Shown: positions 28,987 through 37,783 of the stretch, in pieces
How positions within the stretch are numbered: position 1 is the stretch's first letter
Layout: each line of letters begins with the position of its first letter
NCBI RefSeq assembly: GCF_030866745.1
Contig: NZ_CP133016.1
Coordinates: 1,784,001 to 1,848,000 of the forward strand
Length of the DNA stretch: 64,000 nucleotides
Reading direction: 5' to 3'
Origin: Sphingomonas flavescens
Lineage (GTDB): Bacteria; Pseudomonadota; Alphaproteobacteria; Sphingomonadales; Sphingomonadaceae
Notes under the pieces: generated by a model
Database searches by the model: none
Seen by the model: the letters and a program-made list of their open reading frames with translations, nothing else
Told to the model about the DNA's origin: nothing
Position numbers and translations under genes: made by a program

Positions 28987-29522
28987 GCGGCGACTGGCGG
29001 GCCGATGTCCTCCGCTTCTGGTTCGGGCTCGATCCCGAGCAATGGTTTCGCGGCGGCGATGCGCTCGATCACCTGGTTCGCGAGAACTTCCTCAAGCTGT
29101 GGGAGGCCAAGCGCCAGCTTCCCGCACACTCCTTTCTCGACGATCCACTAAGTGCGCTCGCCGGCACGATCCTGTTCGACCAGTTTCCGCGCAACATGTT
29201 CCGCGATCACGCTGACCAGTTCTCGACCGATCATTTGGCGCTGCAGATCGCGCAAGGAGCTCTGGATCGCGAGTTTGACCAGAAACTAGCGCCCGAAGAG
29301 CGCTCTTTTCTCTACCTGCCTTTCGAGCACAGCGAAAACCTCGCCGATCAGGATCGTTCGGTCCTGCTGTTCACCGCGCTCGGCAATGAAGAGCAGCTCG
29401 ACTACGCCAAGCGACACCATGACGTCATCGCCAAGTTCGGGCGATTTCCCCATCGAAACAAGATGTTAGGCCGCCCGCCGCGCCCGGCGGAGCTCGCTGC
29501 AGGCGACGTTGTCCCCTGGTGA
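28983..29522 (+). CDS. DUF924 family protein
   Basis: This 179-residue protein is a DUF924 member: VLRFWFGLDPEQWFRGGDALD at the start, then FDQFPRNMFRDHADQFSTD, LPFEHSENLADQDRSV and the C-terminal GRFPHRNKMLGRP. The fold is all-helical and TPR-like in solved relatives, and the function is not known. The start is a TTG at 28983 overlapping the tldD stop, an unusual start but required to keep the conserved N-terminus. It ends one base before the stop of the convergent DUF442 gene. Confidence 0.88.
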   Translation: MSGDWRADVLRFWFGLDPEQWFRGGDALDHLVRENFLKLWEAKRQLPAHSFLDDPLSALAGTILFDQFPRNMFRDHADQFSTDHLALQIAQGALDREFDQKLAPEERSFLYLPFEHSENLADQDRSVLLFTALGNEEQLDYAKRHHDVIAKFGRFPHRNKMLGRPPRPAELAAGDVVPW

Positions 29523-29523
29523 T

Positions 29524-29928
29524 CTAAAGCAGATGCGCGATCGGGCCGGCGTCGAACCCGGCGTCCGACAGGCACCGTTGCACGTCGTCAGCCGTTTCGC
29601 CGCGCTCTCGCTTCGCTAGCGCCAAAGCCAGCGCCGAGCGGTTTCCGGACCGGCAGAAAGCCAGCAATTGGCCGCCCTCAGCCTCCTCCAAGACCTGCCG
29701 CATCGCCGCGACCTCGGCCGGGCCGATCCCGCGTGTGATGGGGATGTGGTGATAGGCGATTCCCGCAACTGCGGCGGCGTCCTCAATTTCGTGCGCGCGC
29801 GGCTGGTCCGGTTCCTCGCCGTCCGGCCGGTTGTTGACCAGCACCGTTATTCCCTCCGCGGCCAGGTTCGCAACTTCTTGCGGCTGAACCTGGCCCCGAA
29901 CGGACGCTTGCTGGTCGAGGCGGATCAT
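29524..29928 (-). CDS. DUF442/TIGR01244-type phosphatase or sulfurtransferase
   Basis: This 134-residue protein has a dual-specificity-phosphatase-like fold with the Cx5R loop CRSGNRS (about residue 92) and VNNRPDGEEPDQP before it. This matches the TIGR01244 family, which often accompanies or is fused to Blh beta-lactamase-like hydrolases and may work on sulfur or phosphate. No hydrolase partner is adjacent. Its ATG overlaps the M3 peptidase stop by four bases, so it is a distal gene of that transcript. Confidence 0.82.
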   Translation of the reverse strand: MIRLDQQASVRGQVQPQEVANLAAEGITVLVNNRPDGEEPDQPRAHEIEDAAAVAGIAYHHIPITRGIGPAEVAAMRQVLEEAEGGQLLAFCRSGNRSALALALAKRERGETADDVQRCLSDAGFDAGPIAHLL

Positions 29929-32159
29929 TGGCCGCGCTCGGTTTTGTTGGTCGTCGCTGCCGGGACCGAAACGGGGACGGGCGGCGGCGTGCTGGCGCCG
30001 GGTGCGGGCGCCAAACGCGAATCCAGACCATAATAGTCGAGGTACGGCTGGATCTGCGGATCGTGCCCGGCCCAGCCGCGGTACATCGCCGCCAGGTCCT
30101 GCGTGTTGCCGCGCGACAGGACCATGTCGCGGAAGCGCTGACCGTTGGCGCGGGTCAGACCGCCGTTGTTCTCGAACGTCGCGAACGCGTCCTGTCCGAG
30201 CATACGGGTCCAGGCGTAGGCGTAGTAAGCCGCCGAATAGCCGTTGGCCCAGATGTGCAGGAAGTAGCTCGACCGGTAACGCGGCGGCACGTCCTTGGTG
30301 TCGAAGCCGCCGCTGGCCAAAGCCTGCGCTTCGAACTTGTCGACGTCCTGGCGCGGCGCTGTTGCCGGCAGGGAGTGCCAGTCGAGGTCGAGCCGCGCGG
30401 CTTCGAGCGCCTCGCCGACCTCATAACCTTGGTTGAAGGTGCGCGCCTTCATGATCTTCTGCACGAGATCGGCCGGGATCGTCTTTCCGGTCTGATAATG
30501 GACGGCGTAGTGCGGCAGGATCTTGGGATCGAGCGCCCAGTTCTCATTGAACTGCGATGGGAATTCGACGAAGTCGCGCGCAACGCTGGTCCCGGACAGC
30601 GTCGGATAGGTCTGCGCCGCGAACATGCCATGCAGCGCGTGGCCAAATTCGTGGAACATCGTCGTCACGTCATCGAAACTGATTAGCGCGGGTTGGCCCG
30701 GCGCCGGCTTGGTGAAGTTCTCGACGTTGTAGATGACGGGCTTGGTCCCGCGCAGCGTCGACTGGTTGACTAGGTTCGACATCCACGCGCCACCGTTCTT
30801 GTTGTCGCGCTTCCACGGGTCGATCATGAAGATCGCCAGCTGCGATCCATCCGCGTTGTTCACCTGGAACACGCGCATGTCCGGGTTCCAGGTGGGGATG
30901 TCCTTCCGCTCGGTGAAGGTCAGGCCGTAGAGCTGATAGGCGGCATAGAAGACGCCATCCGTCAGCACCTTGTTGAACTCGAAGTACGGCTTCAGATCGT
31001 CGCTGTTGAGCGCGTACCGCTGCTTGCGGATCTGCTCGGCATAGAAGTTCCAGTCCGCCGCAGTCGGCTGGAAGGTCGCACCCTGCGACTTGGCGAGCGC
31101 CTCGATATCGGCCCACTCCTGGCGCTGCTTGGCCGAGACCGCGGGCGCCAGGCGATCGAGGAAGCCGACCGCCGTCGCGCGGTTCTTCGCCATCTGATCG
31201 TACAAGGTGTAGTCGGCGAAATTCGTGTTGCCGAACAGCGCCGCTTTCTTGGCGCGGAGCTGCGCGATCTCGCTGATCGTCGCGCGCGTGTCGTTGGCGT
31301 CGCCATGCTCGGCGCGATTGAGGCTGGCGTCGAGCAGCTTCTGGCGCGTGTCATGGCTCGTCAGCGATTCCAGCGACGGCTGCTGCGTCGTATTCTGCAG
31401 CGGCAGGACGTAGCCGGCCACCTTGCGGCCCTTCGCCGCTTCCTGCGCGGCGGCGAGCTGCGCAGGCGACAGGCCGGCCAGCGCTGCAGGATCGGTCACG
31501 TGCAGCGCACCAGCCTTTGCAGCCGCAAGGAGCTTTTGACCGAACGCCGTCTGCAGCGTGCTCAGCCGCTGGTTATAGGCCTTGAGCTGGGTTTGCTTGG
31601 CTGGAGACAGCTCGGCGCCCGCGTGCACGAATTGGTTGTAATAAACGTCGAGCAGCTTCGCCTGCTCCGGGTTCAGGTTCAACGAAGCCTGATTGTCGTG
31701 CAGCGTCTTGAACCGCTGAAACAGCTTGGCGTTGAGATAGATGAAGTCATTGTGCGCGGCGAACATCGGCGAGGTCTTGGTGTCGGTCGCCTGCAGCGTG
31801 TCGTTGGTGTTCGCGCCGTTGACCGCGCTGAACGCCAGGTTCGCGCGCTCCAGCAGCAGTCCGGTATTTTCCATCGCGACGACAGTGTTCTCGAATGTCG
31901 GCGCGGAACGCTGGTTGGCGATCGCGGTCACTTCGCGCTTCTGTTCGGCCATGCCGGCCAGAATCGCGGGCAGATAATCGCTGTCCTTGATCTTCGAAAA
32001 GTCCGGGGTCTCGAGCGGTAGCGTGCTGCGCTGATAGAAGGGGTTCGATGCGGACAGTGTGGACGGCGCAGTGGGCGCATTCGCCTTGGGCGCCGCGCTC
32101 AACGGGGCGGCCGAAATCACAGCAAGGGCAGCGGTCGTGAAAAGCAGGGTGCGGTGCAT
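29925..32159 (-). CDS. M3 family zinc metallopeptidase, peptidyl-dipeptidase Dcp type, secreted
   Basis: This 744-residue protein starts with a clear signal peptide (MHRTLLFTTAALAVISAAP, cleavage near AAP). It has the M3 zinc motif MFHEFGHALHGMF with HExxH at about 503-507 and the third ligand Glu downstream (NENWALDPKIL). Dcp removes C-terminal dipeptides; the signal peptide puts this form in the periplasm, as in several alphaproteobacteria. A Pro/Ala/Thr-rich C-terminal tail of about 30 residues is not part of the fold. ATG 32159 is chosen because the longer frame upstream would bury the signal peptide. Confidence 0.9.
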   Translation of the reverse strand: MHRTLLFTTAALAVISAAPLSAAPKANAPTAPSTLSASNPFYQRSTLPLETPDFSKIKDSDYLPAILAGMAEQKREVTAIANQRSAPTFENTVVAMENTGLLLERANLAFSAVNGANTNDTLQATDTKTSPMFAAHNDFIYLNAKLFQRFKTLHDNQASLNLNPEQAKLLDVYYNQFVHAGAELSPAKQTQLKAYNQRLSTLQTAFGQKLLAAAKAGALHVTDPAALAGLSPAQLAAAQEAAKGRKVAGYVLPLQNTTQQPSLESLTSHDTRQKLLDASLNRAEHGDANDTRATISEIAQLRAKKAALFGNTNFADYTLYDQMAKNRATAVGFLDRLAPAVSAKQRQEWADIEALAKSQGATFQPTAADWNFYAEQIRKQRYALNSDDLKPYFEFNKVLTDGVFYAAYQLYGLTFTERKDIPTWNPDMRVFQVNNADGSQLAIFMIDPWKRDNKNGGAWMSNLVNQSTLRGTKPVIYNVENFTKPAPGQPALISFDDVTTMFHEFGHALHGMFAAQTYPTLSGTSVARDFVEFPSQFNENWALDPKILPHYAVHYQTGKTIPADLVQKIMKARTFNQGYEVGEALEAARLDLDWHSLPATAPRQDVDKFEAQALASGGFDTKDVPPRYRSSYFLHIWANGYSAAYYAYAWTRMLGQDAFATFENNGGLTRANGQRFRDMVLSRGNTQDLAAMYRGWAGHDPQIQPYLDYYGLDSRLAPAPGASTPPPVPVSVPAATTNKTERGQ

Positions 32160-32232
32160 CGGGTTCCTCAGACTCGTTCGATCAGCAGTTAAGCGCCTTT
32201 GAACCGTCCGTGGCTTTACGCAAGCCTGAACG

Positions 32233-33990
32233 TCAGTCGGCTTCGGCCAGTGCTTCCAGCATGGCTGCGCCATAACGCTCGAGCTTGGCCGCACCGACGC
32301 CCTGGACTTTGCTCAGCTCGTGTAGGTCGCGCGGTTTGCGCGTGGCGATCTCACGCAAGGTCGAATCGTGAAACACAACGTATGGGGGCACGCCGCTCTC
32401 GGCTGCGAGTTTGCGGCGTGTTTCGCGCAGCCGATCGAACAAAGGATCGGCGGGACCGTCATAACGATTGCGAGAGGAGCGGCGTCGGGCGGGCGGAACG
32501 GCAATCGTCAGCTGCTGCTCACCTTTCAGGATCGGCTTGGCGCCGGGACCGAAGCTAAGGCCGCCGTAAGCATCGGCACGCAAAGCATCGCGGGCGATTA
32601 GCGCGCGTGCGACAGGCCGGATCAGCGTCAGCTCTTCCGCGTTGGCGATGCCGAACACCGACAGCCGGTCGTGGCCGAAGCTGCGCACCTTTTCGCTGTC
32701 CTTCCCGGCCAGCACATCGGCCAGGTGCCCAACGCCGAACCGCATTTCCGTGCGGAAGGCTGCGGACAGCAGCTTCCGCGCAATCTCAGTAACATCGACC
32801 GTCGCCGGCGGGTCGAGGCAGTTGTCGCAATTGCCACAGCGCTCGGGCGGATCCTCGCCGAAGTGGCGGAGCAGGATTGCGCGTCGGCAGCTTGGCGTTT
32901 CGACGAGCGCTGCCAGCGCGTTCAGCCGGTCGCGCTCGCCGGCGCGGCGATCGGGTTCGACTTCGGTTTCGATGCGCTGCCGGGCCCGTGCGAAGTCCTC
33001 GGCGCCCCAGAACAGCCAGGCCTCGGCCGGATCGCCGTCGCGACCGGCGCGGCCCGTCTCCTGATAATAAGCCTCGATAGACTTGGGGATGCCGGCGTGC
33101 GCGACGAATCGGACGTCGGGCTTGTCGATGCCCATCCCGAACGCGACCGTTGCCGCTATCACCATCTCCTCGGACTCGACGAACGCCGCCTGATTGCGCG
33201 CGCGAACCGGCGGTTCGAGGCCGGCGTGGTAGGGCAGCGCAGGGCGCCCGGTCGCAGCAATTTGCTCGGCAATCCGCTCGGTCTTGTCGCGGCTCGGGGC
33301 GTAGATGATGCCCGATCCCGGCTGCTGCGCGAGCAGAGCCTTGAGCTGCCCCGCAAGGCCGTCGCGCGGACGGATATTGTAGCGGATGTTCGGGCGGTCG
33401 AAGCCCGCAATGACGAGGCCGTCCTCCGGGATGCCGAGCTGCGTCAGGATATCGGCGCGCGTCCGCCTGTCTGCCGTTGCTGTGAGAGCCAACCGCGGCA
33501 CGTCCGCATTGTCGTCGAGCAGCGGACGCAGCGCACGATAATCCGGCCGGAAATCGTGACCCCATTCACTGACGCAATGCGCCTCGTCGATGGCGATCAG
33601 CGACAGGTTCACGCGGCTAAGCAGACGGCGAAACGCGTCGCCGGTCGCGCGCTCGGGAGCTACGTACAGAAGGTCAAGCTCGCCCGACTTAAACCGTTCG
33701 ACCGTCTGCTCACGGTTCGCATCGGCGGATGTCAGTGATGCTGCCTTCAGCCCGATGGCGTTCGCGCTGCGGATCTGGTCGTGCATCAACGCGATCAGCG
33801 GGGAGACGACCAGCGCCGTGCCCTCTCGCGCGATGGCGGGAAGCTGGTAGCACAGCGACTTGCCCGCGCCGGTCGGCATCACAGCCAGCGTATGCTGCCC
33901 GTGCATGACGCGATCCACGACGTCTTCCTGCACGCCGCGAAAATGGTCGAAGCCGAAAACGCTTTTGAGGATGTCGTGGGTGGAGGTCAT
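32233..33990 (-). CDS. recQ: ATP-dependent DNA helicase RecQ
   Basis: RecQ is a 3'-5' helicase of recombination and fork repair. The 585-residue protein has Walker A MPTGAGKS (38-45), the Walker B helicase box IDEAHC, motif SEWGHDFRPDY, motif V/VI ATVAFGMGIDKPDVRFV and QETGRAGRDG, the zinc cluster cysteines (SCRRAIL, CGNCDNC), a winged-helix region and a C-terminal HRDC domain (about 505-585). ATG 33990 (MTSTHDILK) was preferred over an upstream in-frame start at 34050 that runs into the GH47 promoter region. Confidence 0.96.
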   Translation of the reverse strand: MTSTHDILKSVFGFDHFRGVQEDVVDRVMHGQHTLAVMPTGAGKSLCYQLPAIAREGTALVVSPLIALMHDQIRSANAIGLKAASLTSADANREQTVERFKSGELDLLYVAPERATGDAFRRLLSRVNLSLIAIDEAHCVSEWGHDFRPDYRALRPLLDDNADVPRLALTATADRRTRADILTQLGIPEDGLVIAGFDRPNIRYNIRPRDGLAGQLKALLAQQPGSGIIYAPSRDKTERIAEQIAATGRPALPYHAGLEPPVRARNQAAFVESEEMVIAATVAFGMGIDKPDVRFVAHAGIPKSIEAYYQETGRAGRDGDPAEAWLFWGAEDFARARQRIETEVEPDRRAGERDRLNALAALVETPSCRRAILLRHFGEDPPERCGNCDNCLDPPATVDVTEIARKLLSAAFRTEMRFGVGHLADVLAGKDSEKVRSFGHDRLSVFGIANAEELTLIRPVARALIARDALRADAYGGLSFGPGAKPILKGEQQLTIAVPPARRRSSRNRYDGPADPLFDRLRETRRKLAAESGVPPYVVFHDSTLREIATRKPRDLHELSKVQGVGAAKLERYGAAMLEALAEAD

Positions 33991-34044
33991 CAACGCTAAG
34001 TCCGGCGAGTAGCGTTGCGCGCCAGCGCGGGCTAGCCTCGTCCA

Positions 34045-35427
34045 ATGCACAATTTCCTGTTCAGCCGCCGCTCACTCCTTGGCACGGGGAGCGCGGCGTT
34101 GCTGCTCCCCGGCGCGGCCGCATCGGCCAAGCCGGCCCACTGGCGCGCGTTCGGCGAGGATGTGCGCAATGAAATGCGCTGGGCCTGGCGCAATTATCGC
34201 GAGCACGCCTGGGGCAAGGATCAGATTAAGCCGATCAGCGGAGGCAACGAAAGCTTCCCGCTCAAGAACCATCACCTCGGCCTGTCGCTCATCGAAGCAC
34301 TCGACACCTTGTGGATCATGGGGCTGGACGAGGAATTCCGCGACGGCGTCGATTGGGTGAAAGCCAATCTGGATTTCGACGTCGATGGCGAAGTGTCGGT
34401 GTTCGAAACGTCGATCCGCCTGGTCGGCGGGCTACTGTCGGCGCATCATTGCAGCGGCGATAAGGTGCTGCTGGCCAAGGCGAAAGACCTCGCAGACCGC
34501 CTGTTGCCGAGCTTCAACGCCTCACCGCTCGGCATTCCGCACCGCTACATCAACTTGCGCACCGGCGCGCTGCGTGGACCCGTCACCAACCCGGCCGAGA
34601 CCGGCACCTTCATCCCCGAATTCGGCTATCTCAGCCGCCACACCGGCGACGACCGGTTTCGCGCCGCCGCCAAGCGCGCGTTGGTGTCGATGTTCGAACG
34701 GCGATCCAAGATCGGCCTTCTCGCCGACAGCATCGACTGCATGACCGGCGAATGGAAAAGCCGGCGCGCGACGATCGGCCCTCCGTCGGACAGCTATTAC
34801 GAATATCTGTGGGACGGCTGGGACCGGCTCGGCGACCGCGACTGCCTGCGCATGTACCGCGCGTGCACGGCAGCGATCCTGAAGCATCAGTCGCGGCGGC
34901 AAGGCGCGGATCTTTGGTTTGCAAATGTCGATTTCGAAACCGGCCAGCCGCTCGATGCCGAGCAGGACGAGCTAGGCTCCTTCTATGGCGGCCTGCTCGC
35001 GCAAGGCGGCGAGCGCGCGGCGGGCGTGGCGCATACGCGCACCTGGGCGAGGGTTCAGGCGCGCTACGGCATCCTGCCGGAAAGCATCGACTCCACGGAC
35101 ATGCGCGCGCTGAGCAAGACCAACGACCTGCGGCCCGAGCTCGCCGATGCCGCGTTCAACCACTGGCTGCTCGACCGCCGCGAGGAATGGCGGCACCTGG
35201 TCCGCGACCACTATCTGGCAATGAGGCGGTGGAGCCGCGCGCGCTATGGCTATGCCGATCTCGCTGACGTTACCACCAAGACGCAGAGCGACCACAATCC
35301 CGGCTATTGGTGGTCAGAGCAGATGAAATATTACTATCTGATCTTCGCCGACACCCCGCGCGTCGACTATCGCAAGCTCTACCTCAGTACCGAAGGCAAC
35401 ATTTTGCGCGGCGCGCGCCGCCGCTGA
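34045..35427 (+). CDS. Glycoside hydrolase family 47 alpha-mannosidase, Tat-exported
   Basis: This 460-residue protein resembles GH47 class I alpha-1,2-mannosidases, which trim mannose from glycans by an inverting, calcium-dependent mechanism. Recognisable motifs are LSLIEALDTLWIMGLDEEF near 88, FETSIRLVGGLLSAH near 130, ETGTFIPEFGYLSRHTGD, PPSDSYYEYLWDGW near 248, ELGSFYGGLLAQGGERA and C-terminal SEQMKYYYLIFADT. The N-terminus has a twin-arginine signal (SRRSLLGTGSAALLL). GH47 is mainly eukaryotic, but Caulobacter has a characterised member (known). It is divergent from recQ across 54 bases and has no partner carbohydrate genes. Confidence 0.85.
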   Translation: MHNFLFSRRSLLGTGSAALLLPGAAASAKPAHWRAFGEDVRNEMRWAWRNYREHAWGKDQIKPISGGNESFPLKNHHLGLSLIEALDTLWIMGLDEEFRDGVDWVKANLDFDVDGEVSVFETSIRLVGGLLSAHHCSGDKVLLAKAKDLADRLLPSFNASPLGIPHRYINLRTGALRGPVTNPAETGTFIPEFGYLSRHTGDDRFRAAAKRALVSMFERRSKIGLLADSIDCMTGEWKSRRATIGPPSDSYYEYLWDGWDRLGDRDCLRMYRACTAAILKHQSRRQGADLWFANVDFETGQPLDAEQDELGSFYGGLLAQGGERAAGVAHTRTWARVQARYGILPESIDSTDMRALSKTNDLRPELADAAFNHWLLDRREEWRHLVRDHYLAMRRWSRARYGYADLADVTTKTQSDHNPGYWWSEQMKYYYLIFADTPRVDYRKLYLSTEGNILRGARRR

Positions 35428-37242
35428 TCATTCGGCGGCTTGAGCGATCTCGTCCGCGAGTTGGGCTTCCGCCTGCCGCTGCCACAGCTCGGCATACAGG
35501 CCATCCTGGTCGAGCAGCTGTTCATGCGTTCCGCGCTCTGCGACGCGACCTTGGTCAAGGACCACGATCTGGTCGGCGTTGACGATGGTCGACAGGCGAT
35601 GCGCGATCATGATCGTGGTGCGGCTTTCCGCCACGCGGTCGAGCGTGTCCTGAATCGCCTGCTCGGTCCGGCTGTCGAGCGCGCTGGTCGCCTCGTCCAG
35701 CACTAGGATCGGCGGGTTCTTGAGCAGGGTGCGGGCGATCGCCACCCGCTGCTTCTCGCCGCCGGACAGTTTTAATCCGCGTTCGCCGACCATCGACTCA
35801 TACTTGTCAGGCAGCATGGCGATGAAGGTGTCGATCGCCGCGCCGTTCGCGGCTTGCTCGATGTCGGCCTGTCCGGCGTCGCCACGGCCGTAGCCGATGT
35901 TGTAACCGATCGTGTCATTGAACAGCACGGTGTCCTGCGGGACGATGCCGATCGCCGCGCGCAGGCTGGTTTGCTGGACGCTCGCGATATCTTGGTCGTC
36001 GATTAGGATGCGGCCCGCCTGCGGGTCGTAGAAGCGGTAGAGCAGCCGCGCGATGGTCGACTTGCCCGCACCCGACGGCCCGACGATCGCGCAGCTCGTT
36101 CCCGCAGGAATGTCGACCGACAAGCCCTTCAGGATCTCACGGTCGGCCTCGTAGCCAAAGTGCACGTCGTCGAACTTCACCGCGCCGCGCGTCACGTGGA
36201 GCGCAGGCGCACCCGGAGCGTCGACCACTTCGGCTGGCGTATCAAGCAGGTCCCACATCGCTTCCATGTCGATTAGTCCCTGGCGGATCGAGCGATAGAC
36301 CCATCCAAGCGCATCGAGCGGGCGGAAGAGCTGCAGCAAAAGCCCGTTAATCCACACCACGTCGCCCGGCGAGAAGCGGCCGTTGCTCCATCCCCAAACG
36401 GTGAAGATCATCGCGCCGGCCATCATCACGTTGGTGATTAAGGCTTGGCCGATGTTGAGCCACGCGAGGCTGACCTCGTTGCGAACCGCGGCGCGCGCAT
36501 AGGCGCCGACGGCTTCCTCGTAACGCGCAGACTCCCGTGCCTCGGCGCCGAAATATTTGACCGTCTCGTAATTGAGAAGTGAATCGACGGCGCGCCCGAT
36601 CGCCTTGTTGTCGACGTCATTCATCTGGCGCTGGATGTTGGTGCGCCAGTCGCTGACCTTGCGCGTGAAGACGATATAGATCGCAACGATCGCCAGCGTC
36701 GCCGCAACTAGCCCGAAGCCGAACTTGACGAAGAAGATGACGCAGATGGCGGTCAGCTCGATGATCGTCGGGCCGATGTTGAACAGCAGGAAATAGAGCA
36801 TCATGTCGATGCTCTTCGTCCCGCGTTCGACGATCTTGGTCAGCGACCCGGTGCGCCGCTCCAGGTGAAAGCGCAGCGACAAGTCGTGGACGTGGCGGAA
36901 CACCTTGGCCGACAGACGCCGCGCCGCATCCTGCCCGACCTTTTCGAAGATCGCGTTGCGGAGATTGTCCGACAATACACCGCCGAAGCGCGCCAGCGTG
37001 TAGGCCAGCACCAGCCCGGCGACGACCGCGAAGGCCGCGTGCGCACTCATGCGGTCGACCGCAAGCTTTAGTGCGTAGGGTCCTGCGAGCGTCACCGCCT
37101 TGCCGGCGAGCACCATCAGCACCGCAAAGATGACGCGCGCCTTCAGCTCGGTCTCGCCGCGGGGCCACAGCATCGGCATGAACCGCCACAGCGCAGCCAG
37201 CCCGCGGTTGGGGCTCGTCGGTTGGGTTACGTCTGTGGCCAT
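35428..37242 (-). CDS. Atm1/HMT1-type ABC exporter (permease-ATPase fusion)
   Basis: This 604-residue half-transporter has six membrane spans (about 35-330) and an ATPase domain with Walker A GPSGAGKST, Q-loop VPQDTVLFNDT, signature LSGGEKQR and Walker B ILVLDEATSALDSRTEQ. Sequence and layout match the Atm1 family, whose close relative NaAtm1 from Novosphingobium exports glutathione conjugates and aids heavy-metal tolerance (known). It probably handles glutathione-linked sulfur or metal species. ATG 37242 is used; an upstream ATG at 37278 adds 12 residues of no family similarity. It abuts the GH47 stop, tail to tail. Confidence 0.92.
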   Translation of the reverse strand: MATDVTQPTSPNRGLAALWRFMPMLWPRGETELKARVIFAVLMVLAGKAVTLAGPYALKLAVDRMSAHAAFAVVAGLVLAYTLARFGGVLSDNLRNAIFEKVGQDAARRLSAKVFRHVHDLSLRFHLERRTGSLTKIVERGTKSIDMMLYFLLFNIGPTIIELTAICVIFFVKFGFGLVAATLAIVAIYIVFTRKVSDWRTNIQRQMNDVDNKAIGRAVDSLLNYETVKYFGAEARESARYEEAVGAYARAAVRNEVSLAWLNIGQALITNVMMAGAMIFTVWGWSNGRFSPGDVVWINGLLLQLFRPLDALGWVYRSIRQGLIDMEAMWDLLDTPAEVVDAPGAPALHVTRGAVKFDDVHFGYEADREILKGLSVDIPAGTSCAIVGPSGAGKSTIARLLYRFYDPQAGRILIDDQDIASVQQTSLRAAIGIVPQDTVLFNDTIGYNIGYGRGDAGQADIEQAANGAAIDTFIAMLPDKYESMVGERGLKLSGGEKQRVAIARTLLKNPPILVLDEATSALDSRTEQAIQDTLDRVAESRTTIMIAHRLSTIVNADQIVVLDQGRVAERGTHEQLLDQDGLYAELWQRQAEAQLADEIAQAAE

Positions 37243-37352
37243 TGTCGACAACGTAGGAAGACCACGGCTCAGCGGCAATCGAAGATGCGAATGTCCACGG
37301 AACCGATCGCGAAATCGGCGGTTGAATCAGCAACTTATCGGGGAACTTCGAA

Positions 37353-37601
37353 ATGGGTCCGGGTTACTTCGTCATCGCGATCTTGGGCTGCGCCGATGGT
37401 GGCAGCGCCTGCACGCCGGTTGCCACGCTTCAGACCAAGTATGAGAACGAAGCCCAGTGCCAGGCCGCGGCCGCGCCCGCGCTCGAAGCCAATACGCAAT
37501 TCGATTTTCCCACGCTGCTGGCGCGTTGTCAGGCCGGCACAGGCGGTGCGGTTGAAGCGCAGCGCGACCGGAACAGCCGCTCGCCCATCCGTCGGGGTTA
37601 G
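37353..37601 (+). CDS. Small protein of unknown function with hydrophobic N-terminus
   Basis: This 82-residue product begins MGPGYFVIAILGCADGGSAC and has four cysteines (C13, C20, C36, C59). The N-terminal hydrophobic stretch is short, and the central part is Ala/Gln-rich and helical (YENEAQCQAAAAPALEAN). The cysteine spacing would suit disulfides if exported. I do not recognise a named family, but similar short proteins exist in sphingomonads to my knowledge. Ribosome site GGGGAA is weak. It is 110 bases from the divergent Atm1 gene. Confidence 0.6.
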   Translation: MGPGYFVIAILGCADGGSACTPVATLQTKYENEAQCQAAAAPALEANTQFDFPTLLARCQAGTGGAVEAQRDRNSRSPIRRG

Positions 37602-37606
37602 TTTCG

Positions 37607-37631
37607 GGAACCGGGCCCGCAGGCCTCGGTT
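37607..37631 (+). promoter_or_regulatory. Possible EcfG-type general-stress promoter
   Basis: GGAAC (37607-37611), 16 bases, then GGTT (37628-37631), against the alphaproteobacterial EcfG consensus GGAAC-N16/17-CGTT: one mismatch. It lies ahead of a 45-residue protein and a general-stress-type SDR, the kind of genes this sigma factor controls. The distance to the first ATG (37641) is only nine bases, so that gene would have a very short leader. Confidence 0.35.
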
Positions 37632-37640
37632 TCCTAACCC

Positions 37641-37778
37641 ATGAACTCATCCGAGCGAAAATCGTCCAAGCCCAAGTTCCCGCGCGGCAAATCCAGTGCG
37701 GCAGCTTCCGCTCGTCCGAACCAGGCCACCGGCGCCGAGTTCGAGCGTGAAGGGCTCGGCGTCGCACCAAAGGAGTAA
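37641..37778 (+). CDS. 45-residue basic protein of unknown function
   Basis: The frame encodes a hydrophilic Ser/Lys-rich peptide (MNSSERKSSKPKFPRGKSSA start) ending in an acidic-basic segment FEREGLGVAPKE. It is probably disordered. Its last codons carry AAAGGAG, the ribosome site of the SDR gene that starts five bases after its stop, so the two look like one transcription unit. No family is recognised, and the case rests on the start codon, position and coupling to the SDR. Confidence 0.45.
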   Translation: MNSSERKSSKPKFPRGKSSAAASARPNQATGAEFEREGLGVAPKE

Positions 37779-37783
37779 GCGTT

